From the NCBI GenBank assembly GCA_002686835.1, contig NYYP01000046.1, forward strand, positions 1 through 34,962: DNA of 34,962 bases, read 5' to 3'. The position numbers were made by a program, and so were the translations under genes. This stretch comes from Opitutia bacterium. GTDB taxonomy: Bacteria; Verrucomicrobiota; Verrucomicrobiia; Opitutales; Seribacteraceae. This document shows, one piece after another, positions 7,715 through 15,885 of this stretch (position 1 is its first letter; each line of letters opens with the position of its first letter). The notes under the pieces were generated by a model. That model saw only the letters and a list, made by a program, of their open reading frames with translations, did not search any database and was not told the DNA's origin.

Positions 7715-8716
7715 TCATAATTCCATGGTTAATCCATCGTAGGCAAACAAAACTTCACGGGGGAATCCGCGTGGGGATGGGGCACCAGGAATACCGGGGA
7801 TAGATTCGCGCACGGCGTGCCGGGAGCCGGTTAAGAACTTTCTTGTGTAAGCACAGAATTCAGAAATATTTTCGTCGGTGGCGTTGGGGTCGTGATGAAA
7901 AATAGCCAGTTTCTCAACTTCGGCACGGGCGGCAAGTTCAACGCCCATGACATTGCTGGAGTGACCCCAGTGTTCACGGTTTCCAATCGATTCAGAGAGG
8001 GTGTAGGGGGCATCAAAGACCAAAAGATTGGCATTACGAATAAAGTCCAAAAAAGGATAATCTTTAAGGTGTGCTTCGTTGGTGTGCTCGCAGTCAGTCG
8101 AGTAAACCATTGCAGATTTGTCGTTCTCAATTCGGTAACCATAGGACATGCCTGGATGGTTCTGTTCAAAAAGAGAAATCCGGGAGTCACAAACTTCAAT
8201 TGTATCCCCTGGTTTATGCTCTTCAAAAGATATACTTGCCCCAAATGTATCAAAACCAATTGGGAAAAAGGGTTCTTTCATCTGTTGTCGTAGAAATCCT
8301 TCAATCCCTTGGTGTCCGCCATGAAAGACCACCCGGTTACTTGGGGCATATGCAGGTGCAAAAAATGGAATTCCCTGAACATGGTCGTAATGAAAATGGG
8401 AAAGAAAGATATGAAAGGTTGCCCCACTTACTTTTTGCAGCATCAGTTCTTTTCCCAGTGCCCGCAATCCGGACCCTCCATCGAGTATTAAGTAATCGTC
8501 TGAGCCTGTTTCAACATGAATGCAGGGAGTATTTCCACCCCAGTGCGAACGGGTGCGGAAATTTAATTTTGTACTGACAAATTCACGGATTTGACGTTCG
8601 GAGCGTAATTCTTTTCCTCGGGCCGCCATTAAGGAAGCGATAATCTTTTCCTCGATTTCTTGGGCGGTTGGTGCTGTAGGCAATGAACCACGTGTGCCTT
8701 TAAAGTGAACTTTCAT
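7715..8716 (-). CDS. MBL-fold metallohydrolase
   Basis: The 333-residue protein carries the metallo-beta-lactamase metal signature HFHYDH at 107-112, preceded by the ILDGGSG strand at 77-83. Other likely ligands are His187 (NHPG), Asp208 (STDCEH) and a C-terminal histidine, HWGHSS near 252 or FHHDP near 274. The opening FKGTRGS is typical of the ElaC/phosphodiesterase-like branch of MBL proteins, which includes RNase Z-like and cyclic-nucleotide phosphodiesterase-like enzymes. An unusual helical insert of about 35 residues (18-52) follows the first strand. Substrate unknown. It is the first gene of a two-gene unit with the exonuclease. Confidence 0.85.
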   Translation of the reverse strand: MKVHFKGTRGSLPTAPTAQEIEEKIIASLMAARGKELRSERQIREFVSTKLNFRTRSHWGGNTPCIHVETGSDDYLILDGGSGLRALGKELMLQKVSGATFHIFLSHFHYDHVQGIPFFAPAYAPSNRVVFHGGHQGIEGFLRQQMKEPFFPIGFDTFGASISFEEHKPGDTIEVCDSRISLFEQNHPGMSYGYRIENDKSAMVYSTDCEHTNEAHLKDYPFLDFIRNANLLVFDAPYTLSESIGNREHWGHSSNVMGVELAARAEVEKLAIFHHDPNATDENISEFCAYTRKFLTGSRHAVRESIPGIPGAPSPRGFPREVLFAYDGLTMEL

Positions 8717-8833
8717 AGGGTAGTACCTTTTTTTACAATTGGTAATTTAAGGCAATTCTAAATTCTTAATGAATTGTCTTGGAAAAGAATTCCAAGAAGT
8801 TGGCTTGAAGAAAAATATTTAGAAGAGCATTGT

Positions 8834-9991
8834 ATGCTTATGAGTAATAACGAAAAACTTGCGATTCCATTCTATCGGGTAGGTCTCGAGAGATTAACTT
8901 TTACGGAAATCCTGGAACGGTTTGTTGATCCATCCCAAAAGAGTGGCAATTTTCACCGGATTTCGGACATGCATGTAAAAATTGGAATGCCAGTTAGCTT
9001 TCGTACCGATGACGAACTTGTCCCCGTAGAAAAAGGCACACCGGTCAGTGAAGAAGCAATTCTTCATATGCTGAGTATTTTATTGAGTGAAAAACAAATC
9101 TCCCAGGTTACCGATCCCGACCAGCCCCAGGATGTTGATACCGCGTTTGAATGGGAAGAACAGGGGATAAATTTCCGACTCAATGTTTTTCGCGACCGGG
9201 ATGGTCTCGCCTTTGTGATGCGAGTGCTTTCCTCGACCATACCTTCGATCGAAAATGTGGGACTTCCCTCCGAAACGATCTGGAAGGACATTACCTCACT
9301 GAAAAGGGGATTAGTCTTGGTCACCGGAGTGACAGGGAGTGGGAAATCAACCACCATTTCCTCTTTGATTAATCATGTTAATTTAACCAGGAAATCCAGA
9401 ATTATTACGCTTGAGGACCCGGTCGAATTTATCTTTAAAAACGAAAGCTCGATGGTTTCTCAAAGACAGGTCGGGCAGGATGTGACCAATTTTTCTGCCG
9501 GTCTAAAAAGTGCGCTTCGGGAAAACCCAGATGTCATTTTTGTGGGCGAAATCCGCGATACCGAAACTGCGACCCTCGCTTTGAGTGCGGCAGAGACAGG
9601 CCATCTTGTTTTTTCGACTCTTCATACCCGTGATGCCAAGGGTGCATTGAGTAGGATTGTGGATATGTTTCCCGCTGAACAATCGAAGTTCATATGTTTG
9701 CAACTCTCTTTTAGTCTTTCTTATGTACTTAGCCAAAAATTGGTGCCACGTGAGGATGCGGCTGGCAGAATATTGGTCATGGAAGTACTGAAAAATGTAC
9801 CGGCAATCGGCAATTTAATAAGAACTGGAAACTGGCAACAGGTTTATTCTGCAATGGAGACCCAGTCACGGGAGGGCATGCTTACGATGGAACAACATTT
9901 ATTATTTCTTCATCAGCACGGAATTATTAGTCGCGAATCCGCCATTGCCTATGCCAATGATGCCAGTTTGATCGAGCGTCTTGGCGGGTGA
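8834..9991 (+). CDS. pilT: PilT/PilU-like type IV pilus retraction ATPase
   Basis: This is a hexameric secretion-type ATPase: an N-terminal PAS-like domain ending in a PilT-like DMHVKIG...ELVPV segment, Walker A GVTGSGKST at about 165-173, Asp box ITLEDPVEF, Walker B DVIFVGEIRD and His box TGHLVFSTLHTRDA. These match PilT/PilU, which power pilus retraction for twitching motility. No other pilus gene is in the window. PilT and PilU cannot be told apart securely; the non-canonical DMHV instead of DLHL leans away from classical PilT. The frame opens with a TTG at 8774, but the ATG at 8834 (or 8840) is preferred because the added residues are not family-like. Confidence 0.88.
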   Translation: MLMSNNEKLAIPFYRVGLERLTFTEILERFVDPSQKSGNFHRISDMHVKIGMPVSFRTDDELVPVEKGTPVSEEAILHMLSILLSEKQISQVTDPDQPQDVDTAFEWEEQGINFRLNVFRDRDGLAFVMRVLSSTIPSIENVGLPSETIWKDITSLKRGLVLVTGVTGSGKSTTISSLINHVNLTRKSRIITLEDPVEFIFKNESSMVSQRQVGQDVTNFSAGLKSALRENPDVIFVGEIRDTETATLALSAAETGHLVFSTLHTRDAKGALSRIVDMFPAEQSKFICLQLSFSLSYVLSQKLVPREDAAGRILVMEVLKNVPAIGNLIRTGNWQQVYSAMETQSREGMLTMEQHLLFLHQHGIISRESAIAYANDASLIERLGG

Positions 9992-10042
9992 TTTTAAACC
10001 GGGTGCTTTCTTGTGCTAATGTGTCATTTTTGCTAAATTCAA

Positions 10043-10636
10043 ATGCTTAACATGTACAGATATTGCCAATTTTTGCGAAAAAGATGTGTTTTGTTCGCTG
10101 GTTTGTTTATTGCAGTGGTATTTGGCTTATTGGCAAACAAACCTGCCGAACCGAGAGGTTCTCACAATACAAAGAATAGTAGAAAAATGATCACCAAGTC
10201 AGAAGACGAATGGAAAGACCAACTAACAACCGAGCAGTTTAGAATATTGCGCAAGGCAGGGACAGAGCGACCAAACGGAAAGATTTATGAGGAATTCAAA
10301 AAACAGGGGGAGGGGGTTTACTTCTGCGTTGGATGTGATACGGAATTGTTTTCCTCCAGGGAGAAATTTGATTCACATTGTGGTTGGCCTTCTTTCTTTG
10401 ATCCATCCAAAGTTGAAAATGTTAAAACTTCGGTTGATTATCTCCTTGGCTATCCCAGGACTGAAGTGTTGTGTGCGATCTGCGATGGTCACTTGGGTCA
10501 TGTCTTTACCGGAGAAGGTTTTGATACTCCAACTGATAAAAGGTACTGCATAAACGGGACGGTTTTAAGGTTTCGTCCCGCAGGTCAGTCAGCTGATACA
10601 AATGCTTCTCGAAAGGATGATGAAGTTGTGCCATAG
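10043..10636 (+). CDS. msrB: Membrane-anchored or exported peptide-methionine (R)-S-oxide reductase
   Basis: The SelR domain spans about residues 50-178. Zinc ligands are Cys95/Cys98 and Cys144/Cys147, CGWPSF contains Cys113 as possible resolving cysteine, and the catalytic Cys169 lies in RYCIN. It reduces methionine-R-sulfoxide in proteins. The 48 residues ahead of the domain hold a basic start and one hydrophobic helix at about 14-31, which suggests a periplasmic, membrane-tethered or secreted enzyme. There is no lipobox. A shorter cytosolic product from Met49 is possible. The gene lies between the pilT-like gene and the LPS-export genes. Confidence 0.9.
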   Translation: MLNMYRYCQFLRKRCVLFAGLFIAVVFGLLANKPAEPRGSHNTKNSRKMITKSEDEWKDQLTTEQFRILRKAGTERPNGKIYEEFKKQGEGVYFCVGCDTELFSSREKFDSHCGWPSFFDPSKVENVKTSVDYLLGYPRTEVLCAICDGHLGHVFTGEGFDTPTDKRYCINGTVLRFRPAGQSADTNASRKDDEVVP

Positions 10637-10681
10637 GGATGCATTATTTGTACAGATTAATTACGATTCTTCGAGTAAGCC

Positions 10682-11689
10682 GTGATAAGTTATTTTAAAA
10701 TTTGCATGTTATTGCTTTTGAGTTCCTTGCTTGGTCACGCATTGAACGCTATTCAAAACCCTGAAGGGGCAATTGAGGTAAGAATTCCTACCTATGATCA
10801 TAATGGTCGTATTAGTTGGGAATTAGAAGCCGAAGAGGTGGATGTTGTGGGCCAAAGTATATACTCAGCTAAGAACCCGAAGATGTTCATCTTGGAAAAT
10901 CAAAAACCAAGCACCGTAGCAAAAACAAGCTCGGGCATTTTCAATATTGGAAAAGGAATCGCACAGGGGGATGACAATCTTTTGGTCGAGGGAGAAGGAT
11001 TTCAAGCAATTGGTCGACCTTGGACTTTTGAGGAAAATATTGCAGGCAGCAAAAGTCATTTGGCTTTTGCTGAGCAAGGAAAAATTGGCTTTGAAGAGGG
11101 GGTAGACGCTGGTTTTGTGCGGGGCGTGGAATCACAAGATTCCACCAAAGTTTCTTCAGGTGCCGGATCCGGTATTATGACCGATGCGTCTATGATGGCT
11201 GAGTTTTCCAAGGAATTTCCAACCACTGCCTATGGTGAGGAAATTCATATTTATGACCTAGGTGGTGGCAAAAAAAGATTTCTCCTGCAGAAAAATGTAT
11301 TTATTAGAATGGAGGACACCGAGTCCAATTGCTCCACCCCTGAGTATTCCACCATCAATTGTGAGCGGGCCGAAATACTGCTGGGTCCAGATGATAATGG
11401 CACCAAGGTGCATGCTTTTGGTAAAATTTCTCAAATACATGCCACTGGAGCTGTAAAATTAAATCAACCTTCAAGGCGAAGTTCTGCAGATGAATTGAAG
11501 TGGTCACAGGGCAGTGGGCGGGTCGATCTTTTCGGCAACGCCAAAGTCTTTCATAAAAAATGGGGAGCTGCAGAAGGGGAAAAAATCGTAATCTCCCAGA
11601 AAGATGGCCGGGCAGAGGTAATTGGAGGCAAGCAAGGTAGGTCCCGTTTATTGTTGCCTGCTTTGAACAAATCCAAATTCCCAAAGTAG
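10682..11689 (+). CDS. LptC/LptA-like LPS-transport periplasmic protein
   Basis: The 335-residue protein begins with GTG at 10682 (an ATG at residue 9 is an alternative) and has a signal peptide or membrane anchor through about residue 20. The segment from about 30 to 120 matches the LptC pattern: a strand reading G-R-I-S-W-E-L-E-A, then AKNPKMFI and a series of short beta strands. The second half (about 190-325) has repeated OstA-like strands, including INCERAEIL and GRAEVIGG. Both are beta-jellyroll building blocks of the bridge that carries LPS across the periplasm. The gene lies 19 bp before lptB, the classical neighbour. Weak sequence conservation makes the exact LptC-versus-LptA assignment uncertain. 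Confidence 0.7.
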   Translation: MISYFKICMLLLLSSLLGHALNAIQNPEGAIEVRIPTYDHNGRISWELEAEEVDVVGQSIYSAKNPKMFILENQKPSTVAKTSSGIFNIGKGIAQGDDNLLVEGEGFQAIGRPWTFEENIAGSKSHLAFAEQGKIGFEEGVDAGFVRGVESQDSTKVSSGAGSGIMTDASMMAEFSKEFPTTAYGEEIHIYDLGGGKKRFLLQKNVFIRMEDTESNCSTPEYSTINCERAEILLGPDDNGTKVHAFGKISQIHATGAVKLNQPSRRSSADELKWSQGSGRVDLFGNAKVFHKKWGAAEGEKIVISQKDGRAEVIGGKQGRSRLLLPALNKSKFPK

Positions 11690-11708
11690 GGGAGCTTTAT
11701 ATTTTATT

Positions 11709-12464
11709 TTGAATAATAATAACCAGGTATCAAACGGACAGGCTTCTCATTTGAGTGCGGATGAATTGCGCAAGAATTATGGGCGCAGAGAGGTCGTTCA
11801 AGGCGTTTCTTTGGAGGCCCGAGGAGGCGAGGTGGTAGGTTTACTTGGCCCAAATGGTGCAGGGAAGACAACCACCTTCTCCATGGTTTCCGGTTTCGTT
11901 TCACCAAGTTCTGGGACCGTTCGTTTAAATGAGGATTTGTTGACCGATCTACCTGCTTACCAAAGGGCACGCAAGGGGCTTGTTTATCTGCCGCAAGAAT
12001 CCTCAGTCTTTCGAAAACTTACGGTCGAGCAAAACATTCGGGCAATTGCGGAAACTCTCGGATTGTCCTCAAAAAGAGAGGATGAGATAGTGGAGGAACG
12101 ACTGGAGGAACTTCGATTAACGAGCCTTGCCAGGCAAAAAGCCTACACACTTAGCGGTGGGGAGCGGCGGCGTCTGGAAATTACCCGGGCACTTGTGTTG
12201 AATCCAAAATTTTTAATGCTGGACGAGCCATTCAGTGGAGTGGATCCAATTAGTGTATCTGAAGTGATGACTATCATTCGCCAGTTGAAAGACAGTGGAA
12301 TCGGAATATTTCTTACGGATCATAATGTCCGTGAAACCCTAAAAATTGTCGATCGGGCGTATTTACTGTATGAAGGGAAAGTACTCACTCATGGAACAGC
12401 CGATTTTCTTTTGTCAGACCCGGAAACTCGTGAAAAGGATCTGGGCCATGATTTTGAGGTATAA
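11709..12464 (+). CDS. lptB: LPS export ABC transporter ATP-binding protein LptB
   Basis: The 251-residue ATPase has Walker A GPNGAGKT (47-54), Q-loop Gln96, signature LSGGE (148-152), Walker B FLMLDEP (168-174), the LptB-typical FSGVDP at 175-180 and H-loop His205 in LTDHNVRE. LptB energises extraction of LPS from the inner membrane with LptF/LptG, which are not in this window. The only start available ahead of the domain is the TTG at 11709. Position after the LptC/LptA-like gene and before hprK matches LPS-export operons of Gram-negative bacteria, although rpoN, often found between lptB and hprK, is absent. Confidence 0.95.
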   Translation: MNNNNQVSNGQASHLSADELRKNYGRREVVQGVSLEARGGEVVGLLGPNGAGKTTTFSMVSGFVSPSSGTVRLNEDLLTDLPAYQRARKGLVYLPQESSVFRKLTVEQNIRAIAETLGLSSKREDEIVEERLEELRLTSLARQKAYTLSGGERRRLEITRALVLNPKFLMLDEPFSGVDPISVSEVMTIIRQLKDSGIGIFLTDHNVRETLKIVDRAYLLYEGKVLTHGTADFLLSDPETREKDLGHDFEV

Positions 12465-12485
12465 CTGTACACAACCCTTTTGATT

Positions 12486-13448
12486 ATGAAGTCCTCCTTG
12501 CCTGAGTATGTGGAAAGTATTTCAGTAAAAGATTTTTATGAATCTTTTGCCGAGCGGTTACTTTTACGGCTGGTAACCTCCAGAAAAACGCTCTCCAGAA
12601 GCACCATTCGAGAGAGAAGCTTGAACAGGCCTGCCTTGGCGGTGACAGGATATTTTAAGTACTTTGCCAACAAACGAATTCAACTGTTTGGTGCTGGAGA
12701 AATGGGCTTTTTGCGGGAGCAGGAAAAGAAACACCGTATTCAGGTGCTTGAACAAATGGCAGCCAAGAAAGTTCCATGCGTTGTGATTTCGCGCAATCTT
12801 GCACCGACCCCGGAAATGATCGAGGTCTTTGAACGACATGGAGTTCCTGTGTTTCGAACAAGCTTGGCCTCTAAAGCTTTTACTACTGAGGTCACGGTTT
12901 TATTGGAGGAACGGTTTGCTCCACGCACCACCGTCCATGGAACATTACTTGATATTCGGGGGATTGGGACCTTGATCAGGGGTGAGAGTGGTGCAGGCAA
13001 GAGTGAGGCTGCCCTGGCTTTGCTCGAACGCGGCCATAGCTTGGTAGCCGATGACATGGTACGGGTTAAATTATTAAGCGATCATACACCTGTTGGCTTT
13101 TGTGACGAGATGAGCAGAGGCTTTATGGAATGCCGGGGGATTGGGATTATCAATGTGGAAGAATTATTCGGAATTCGGTTTGTCCGGATTGAGAAAAAAA
13201 TAGAACTGGTGGTTACCTTTACCGAAGACTTAAAGGCCTCCGTTATTGATCGGACTGGTCTGGACCGAAAAACCTTCGAAATCCTCGGTGCTTCCGTCCC
13301 GCACATGGAAATACCACTTCGAACTGGCAGAGACATGGCCCGGTTAGTCGAAGTTGCTGCGATGGTTCAGGCAGCCAGGCAACTTGGCCACGATTCCGCG
13401 AACGATTTTAATCAAAAATTATTAAAAAAAATGAATGTTGATGGGTGA
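12486..13448 (+). CDS. hprK: HPr kinase/phosphorylase
   Basis: The 320-residue protein has the two-domain HprK layout. A basic N-terminal half is followed by the catalytic half with HGTLLDIRGIG, the P-loop GESGAGKS at 166-173, VADD shortly after, and the family signature ECRGIGIINV at 215-224. The enzyme phosphorylates and dephosphorylates HPr on a serine. Many PTS-poor Gram-negatives keep it as a metabolic regulator; no HPr or PTS gene is visible here. The frame opens at TTG 12480, but the ATG at 12486 is the likely start, 21 bp after lptB. The gene lies immediately upstream of the dnaA intergenic region. Confidence 0.95.
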   Translation: MKSSLPEYVESISVKDFYESFAERLLLRLVTSRKTLSRSTIRERSLNRPALAVTGYFKYFANKRIQLFGAGEMGFLREQEKKHRIQVLEQMAAKKVPCVVISRNLAPTPEMIEVFERHGVPVFRTSLASKAFTTEVTVLLEERFAPRTTVHGTLLDIRGIGTLIRGESGAGKSEAALALLERGHSLVADDMVRVKLLSDHTPVGFCDEMSRGFMECRGIGIINVEELFGIRFVRIEKKIELVVTFTEDLKASVIDRTGLDRKTFEILGASVPHMEIPLRTGRDMARLVEVAAMVQAARQLGHDSANDFNQKLLKKMNVDG

Positions 13449-13569
13449 GTCGAAGAAATTTCCTCACTTGCTATTTCTCTAACTTACCTAAAATCAAACT
13501 GCTTACGGAGGAGGTTTGTTTTTACAATTTTGCAACTTAAAAATGTTCAAAAACTTACTTTCAATGCAG

Positions 13570-13578
13570 TGTGAATAA
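13570..13578 (-). promoter_or_regulatory. DnaA box (TTATTCACA on minus strand)
   Basis: Exact match to the DnaA consensus TTATNCACA, read on the minus strand, in the AT-rich region upstream of dnaA. Confidence 0.55.
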
Positions 13579-13718
13579 CTTGTGAGAAAGTAATAGCTGT
13601 CACAGGCTTTTTTTTCTTGGTTAAGTGGGATTTATTCTACAAAAGATTTACATACCCTTTTCTTATCCCTTCCAATACTAACCCTTAGATTTCTTTCCTG
13701 AGAATTCCTGTAAAAAGT

Positions 13719-13727
13719 TGATTCACA
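13719..13727 (+). promoter_or_regulatory. Weak DnaA box (TGATTCACA)
   Basis: One mismatch to TTATNCACA on the plus strand, between two exact boxes in the opposite orientation. Confidence 0.35.
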
Positions 13728-13852
13728 GATGCTTGCGAAATTAATGTCTCATTGCTATGAATTTTCTGCCGATGATTTTTTCTCGCATAATTCCAACTTT
13801 TATTTGTCAGAAAGTCTTCATAATCAGCAGGTTTTAGGTCTAGTTCCTACCC

Positions 13853-13861
13853 TGTGAATAA
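13853..13861 (-). promoter_or_regulatory. DnaA box (TTATTCACA) 18 bp before dnaA start
   Basis: Exact match to the DnaA consensus on the minus strand, ending 18 bp before the dnaA ATG. Bound DnaA here would be well placed to repress its own gene. Confidence 0.55.
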
Positions 13862-13879
13862 TTCCAAATCTACTACCCT

Positions 13880-15265
13880 ATGACACAATCAACCGCCACT
13901 CCTGATACCTTTTGGAGTTCTCTGCGTGAAAACCTTCTTGAAGTCATTCCTGCAGACACTTTTCGGGTATGGTTCGATAACATCCGCGTCGGTCACATGG
14001 ACGAAGACGGATGCGAACTCCTCACCCCCAATGAATTTTCTGCTATCTGGATCCGGGACAATTATCTGGATGTCATAAGGCAGGAAGCAGACAAACTGGT
14101 AGGCTATCCTTATTCTGTGGAATTACTGGGTTCTTATGAGGACGAGGAGGAGAGCGAAACTCCACAGAATCGGTTGAAGCACACTTCGAAACAGAAATCC
14201 ACCAGGACCACCGGGCCATCCCTGCATGGCCGTTCCCTGGGGATAAACCCCAAGAATACCTTTTCCAATTTTATTGTAGGCGGAGGAAGTGAGCTCGCAC
14301 ATGCTGCATGCGTGGCTGTTTCCAACGCCCCTGCTCATGCCTACAATCCACTTTTCTTATATGGAGATACAGGCCTAGGAAAAACCCACCTGATGCATGC
14401 GGTTGCACACCAGGCACTCAACCGTAATCCAGGATGTCGGATCGCTTATGTTTCCTGCGAGCGATTCACAAATGAATTTATCCGGGCAATTCAGGAAAAT
14501 ACCCTTACAAAATTTCGCTCCCGTTATCGAAGTGTAGACTATTTGCTCATCGATGATATCCAATTTTTAGCAGGTAAGGAAAGAATACAGGAAGAATTTT
14601 TTCACACCTTCAACGAACTATATGAGGCACAGCGTCAAATTTTTCTAACCAGTGACCGTCCAGCTGGAGAAATAGACAAAATTGAGAGCCGTTTGCTCTC
14701 TCGCTTTCAATGGGGACTTGTGGCCGATATACAAGCTCCCGACTGGGAAACCAGGGTGGCTATTCTTACCCGCAAAGCCGAGGCCATGGGCATTTCCATT
14801 GAGCCTGAAATACTCGAATTTTTGGCCAAGAATATTTCCCGCAATGTTCGTCGAATGGAAGGTGCCTTAACCCGTGTGGCAGGGTATGTCGGACTAACCC
14901 GTAAAAAGGCGGACTTAGAAACAATCCAGCGTCTTTTAAGGGATATTCTCAGAGAGGAAAACCTCAGTCGTATCACCATTGAAACCATCCAGAAAAAAGT
15001 GGTAGATTATTACCATTTAAGAATGGCAGATATGCTTTCCCGTCGCAGGCCCGCCAATATTGCTTTCCCAAGGCAGGTAGCAATGTACTTATCCCGTATT
15101 CTAACGGAACATTCTTTGCAGGAAATAGGTGCAGCATTTGGTGGAAGGGACCACGGTACTGTTATACATGCCTGTAAAACAGTTGAAAATATGATGGACC
15201 AGGATGCTTCAATTAAGACGGCAGTAGAGTTGCTCAACGAGCAACTTTCACAGTCAATGTCTTGA
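13880..15265 (+). CDS. dnaA: Chromosomal replication initiator protein DnaA
   Basis: The 461-residue protein has all four DnaA domains: the N-terminal oligomerisation domain (about 1-85), a variable Ser/Thr/Lys-rich linker (about 86-122), the AAA+ domain beginning at NPKNTFSNFI with Walker A GDTGLGKT at 162-169 and Walker B LLIDD at 222-226, and the DNA-binding domain with the signature GGRDHGTVIHACKTV at 421-435. It binds DnaA boxes and opens oriC. The ATG at 13880 lacks a Shine-Dalgarno. The usual downstream neighbour dnaN is not here; an unknown gene follows instead. Confidence 0.98.
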   Translation: MTQSTATPDTFWSSLRENLLEVIPADTFRVWFDNIRVGHMDEDGCELLTPNEFSAIWIRDNYLDVIRQEADKLVGYPYSVELLGSYEDEEESETPQNRLKHTSKQKSTRTTGPSLHGRSLGINPKNTFSNFIVGGGSELAHAACVAVSNAPAHAYNPLFLYGDTGLGKTHLMHAVAHQALNRNPGCRIAYVSCERFTNEFIRAIQENTLTKFRSRYRSVDYLLIDDIQFLAGKERIQEEFFHTFNELYEAQRQIFLTSDRPAGEIDKIESRLLSRFQWGLVADIQAPDWETRVAILTRKAEAMGISIEPEILEFLAKNISRNVRRMEGALTRVAGYVGLTRKKADLETIQRLLRDILREENLSRITIETIQKKVVDYYHLRMADMLSRRRPANIAFPRQVAMYLSRILTEHSLQEIGAAFGGRDHGTVIHACKTVENMMDQDASIKTAVELLNEQLSQSMS

Positions 15266-15332
15266 GAATTCCCCTCATTACACACAAAGTCAAGTTGCTT
15301 ACCCCGAACCCTTCTAATTGATAGGTTATATT

Positions 15333-15857
15333 ATGAATGATGAATCTGGTTCAATTATTCCCGAAAATGTAGATAACGAAGAGTCTGGCGGACAACCCAT
15401 TGTTTCCGAGCCAAATGCCGAGCAAAAACTTGAGATTGCCAGATGGGTGGCTGATGGAATGGGTTTATCTGATGTGCAGAAGAAAATAAACCAGGATTTC
15501 GGCATTGTTATGACATATATGGATGTTCGTTTCCTGGTGGACGATCTTGATTTAACCTTGGTCGATCCTGAGCAACCTGCCCCTAAAAATGTGGATGCAG
15601 ATGTGGAAGATCTTACTCAGAATGAAGCACCCGCAAGTTTGGGAGGTGTTCAGTTGGAGGTAGACGGTGTCACTCCTCCAGGTGCAATGGCAAGCGGTTC
15701 TGTTACCTTTTCTGACGGAGAGTCAAAAAAATGGACAATTGATCAGTTTGGAAGGCTTGCAATGACTGGTGGAACTCCTGAATACAAACCAAGCGACCAG
15801 GATGTAATGGATTTTCAGCAACAATTGGAAAAGGCCTTAAGAGGTCCTACTCTCTAA
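15333..15857 (+). CDS. Unknown protein downstream of dnaA
   Basis: The 174-residue soluble acidic protein matches no family I recognise. It has an acidic disordered start (1-27) and a helical block (about 30-75) containing a helix-turn-helix-like IARWVADGMGLSDVQKKI. A middle linker is rich in Pro, Asp and Glu, and a C-terminal beta segment (about 122-150) includes GSVTFSDGESKKWTIDQFGRL. The last helix reads SDQDVMDFQQQLEKAL. The frame opens at TTG 15318; the ATG at 15333 is preferred. It lies 67 bp after dnaA on the same strand and may share its transcript. No signal peptide or membrane segment is seen. Confidence 0.75.
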   Translation: MNDESGSIIPENVDNEESGGQPIVSEPNAEQKLEIARWVADGMGLSDVQKKINQDFGIVMTYMDVRFLVDDLDLTLVDPEQPAPKNVDADVEDLTQNEAPASLGGVQLEVDGVTPPGAMASGSVTFSDGESKKWTIDQFGRLAMTGGTPEYKPSDQDVMDFQQQLEKALRGPTL

Positions 15858-15885
15858 ACGCCTTTCTGATTGCTAACCAGTCTCT

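Larger units (their letters stand above)
13449..13879 (+). other. Intergenic region upstream of dnaA: candidate oriC/dnaA regulatory region
   Basis: This gene-free stretch of 431 bp is visibly AT-rich with T-runs. It contains two exact copies of TGTGAATAA, the reverse complement of the DnaA box TTATTCACA, at 13570-13578 and 13853-13861, plus a one-mismatch box TGATTCACA at 13719-13727. The position between hprK and dnaA fits a chromosomal origin or a dnaA autoregulatory region. Three boxes are few for a full oriC, and the evidence does not separate the two options. Confidence 0.5.

Noticed and set aside
15278-15286. TTACACACA after dnaA as a DnaA box
   Set aside because: One mismatch at a conserved position and isolated from the other boxes.
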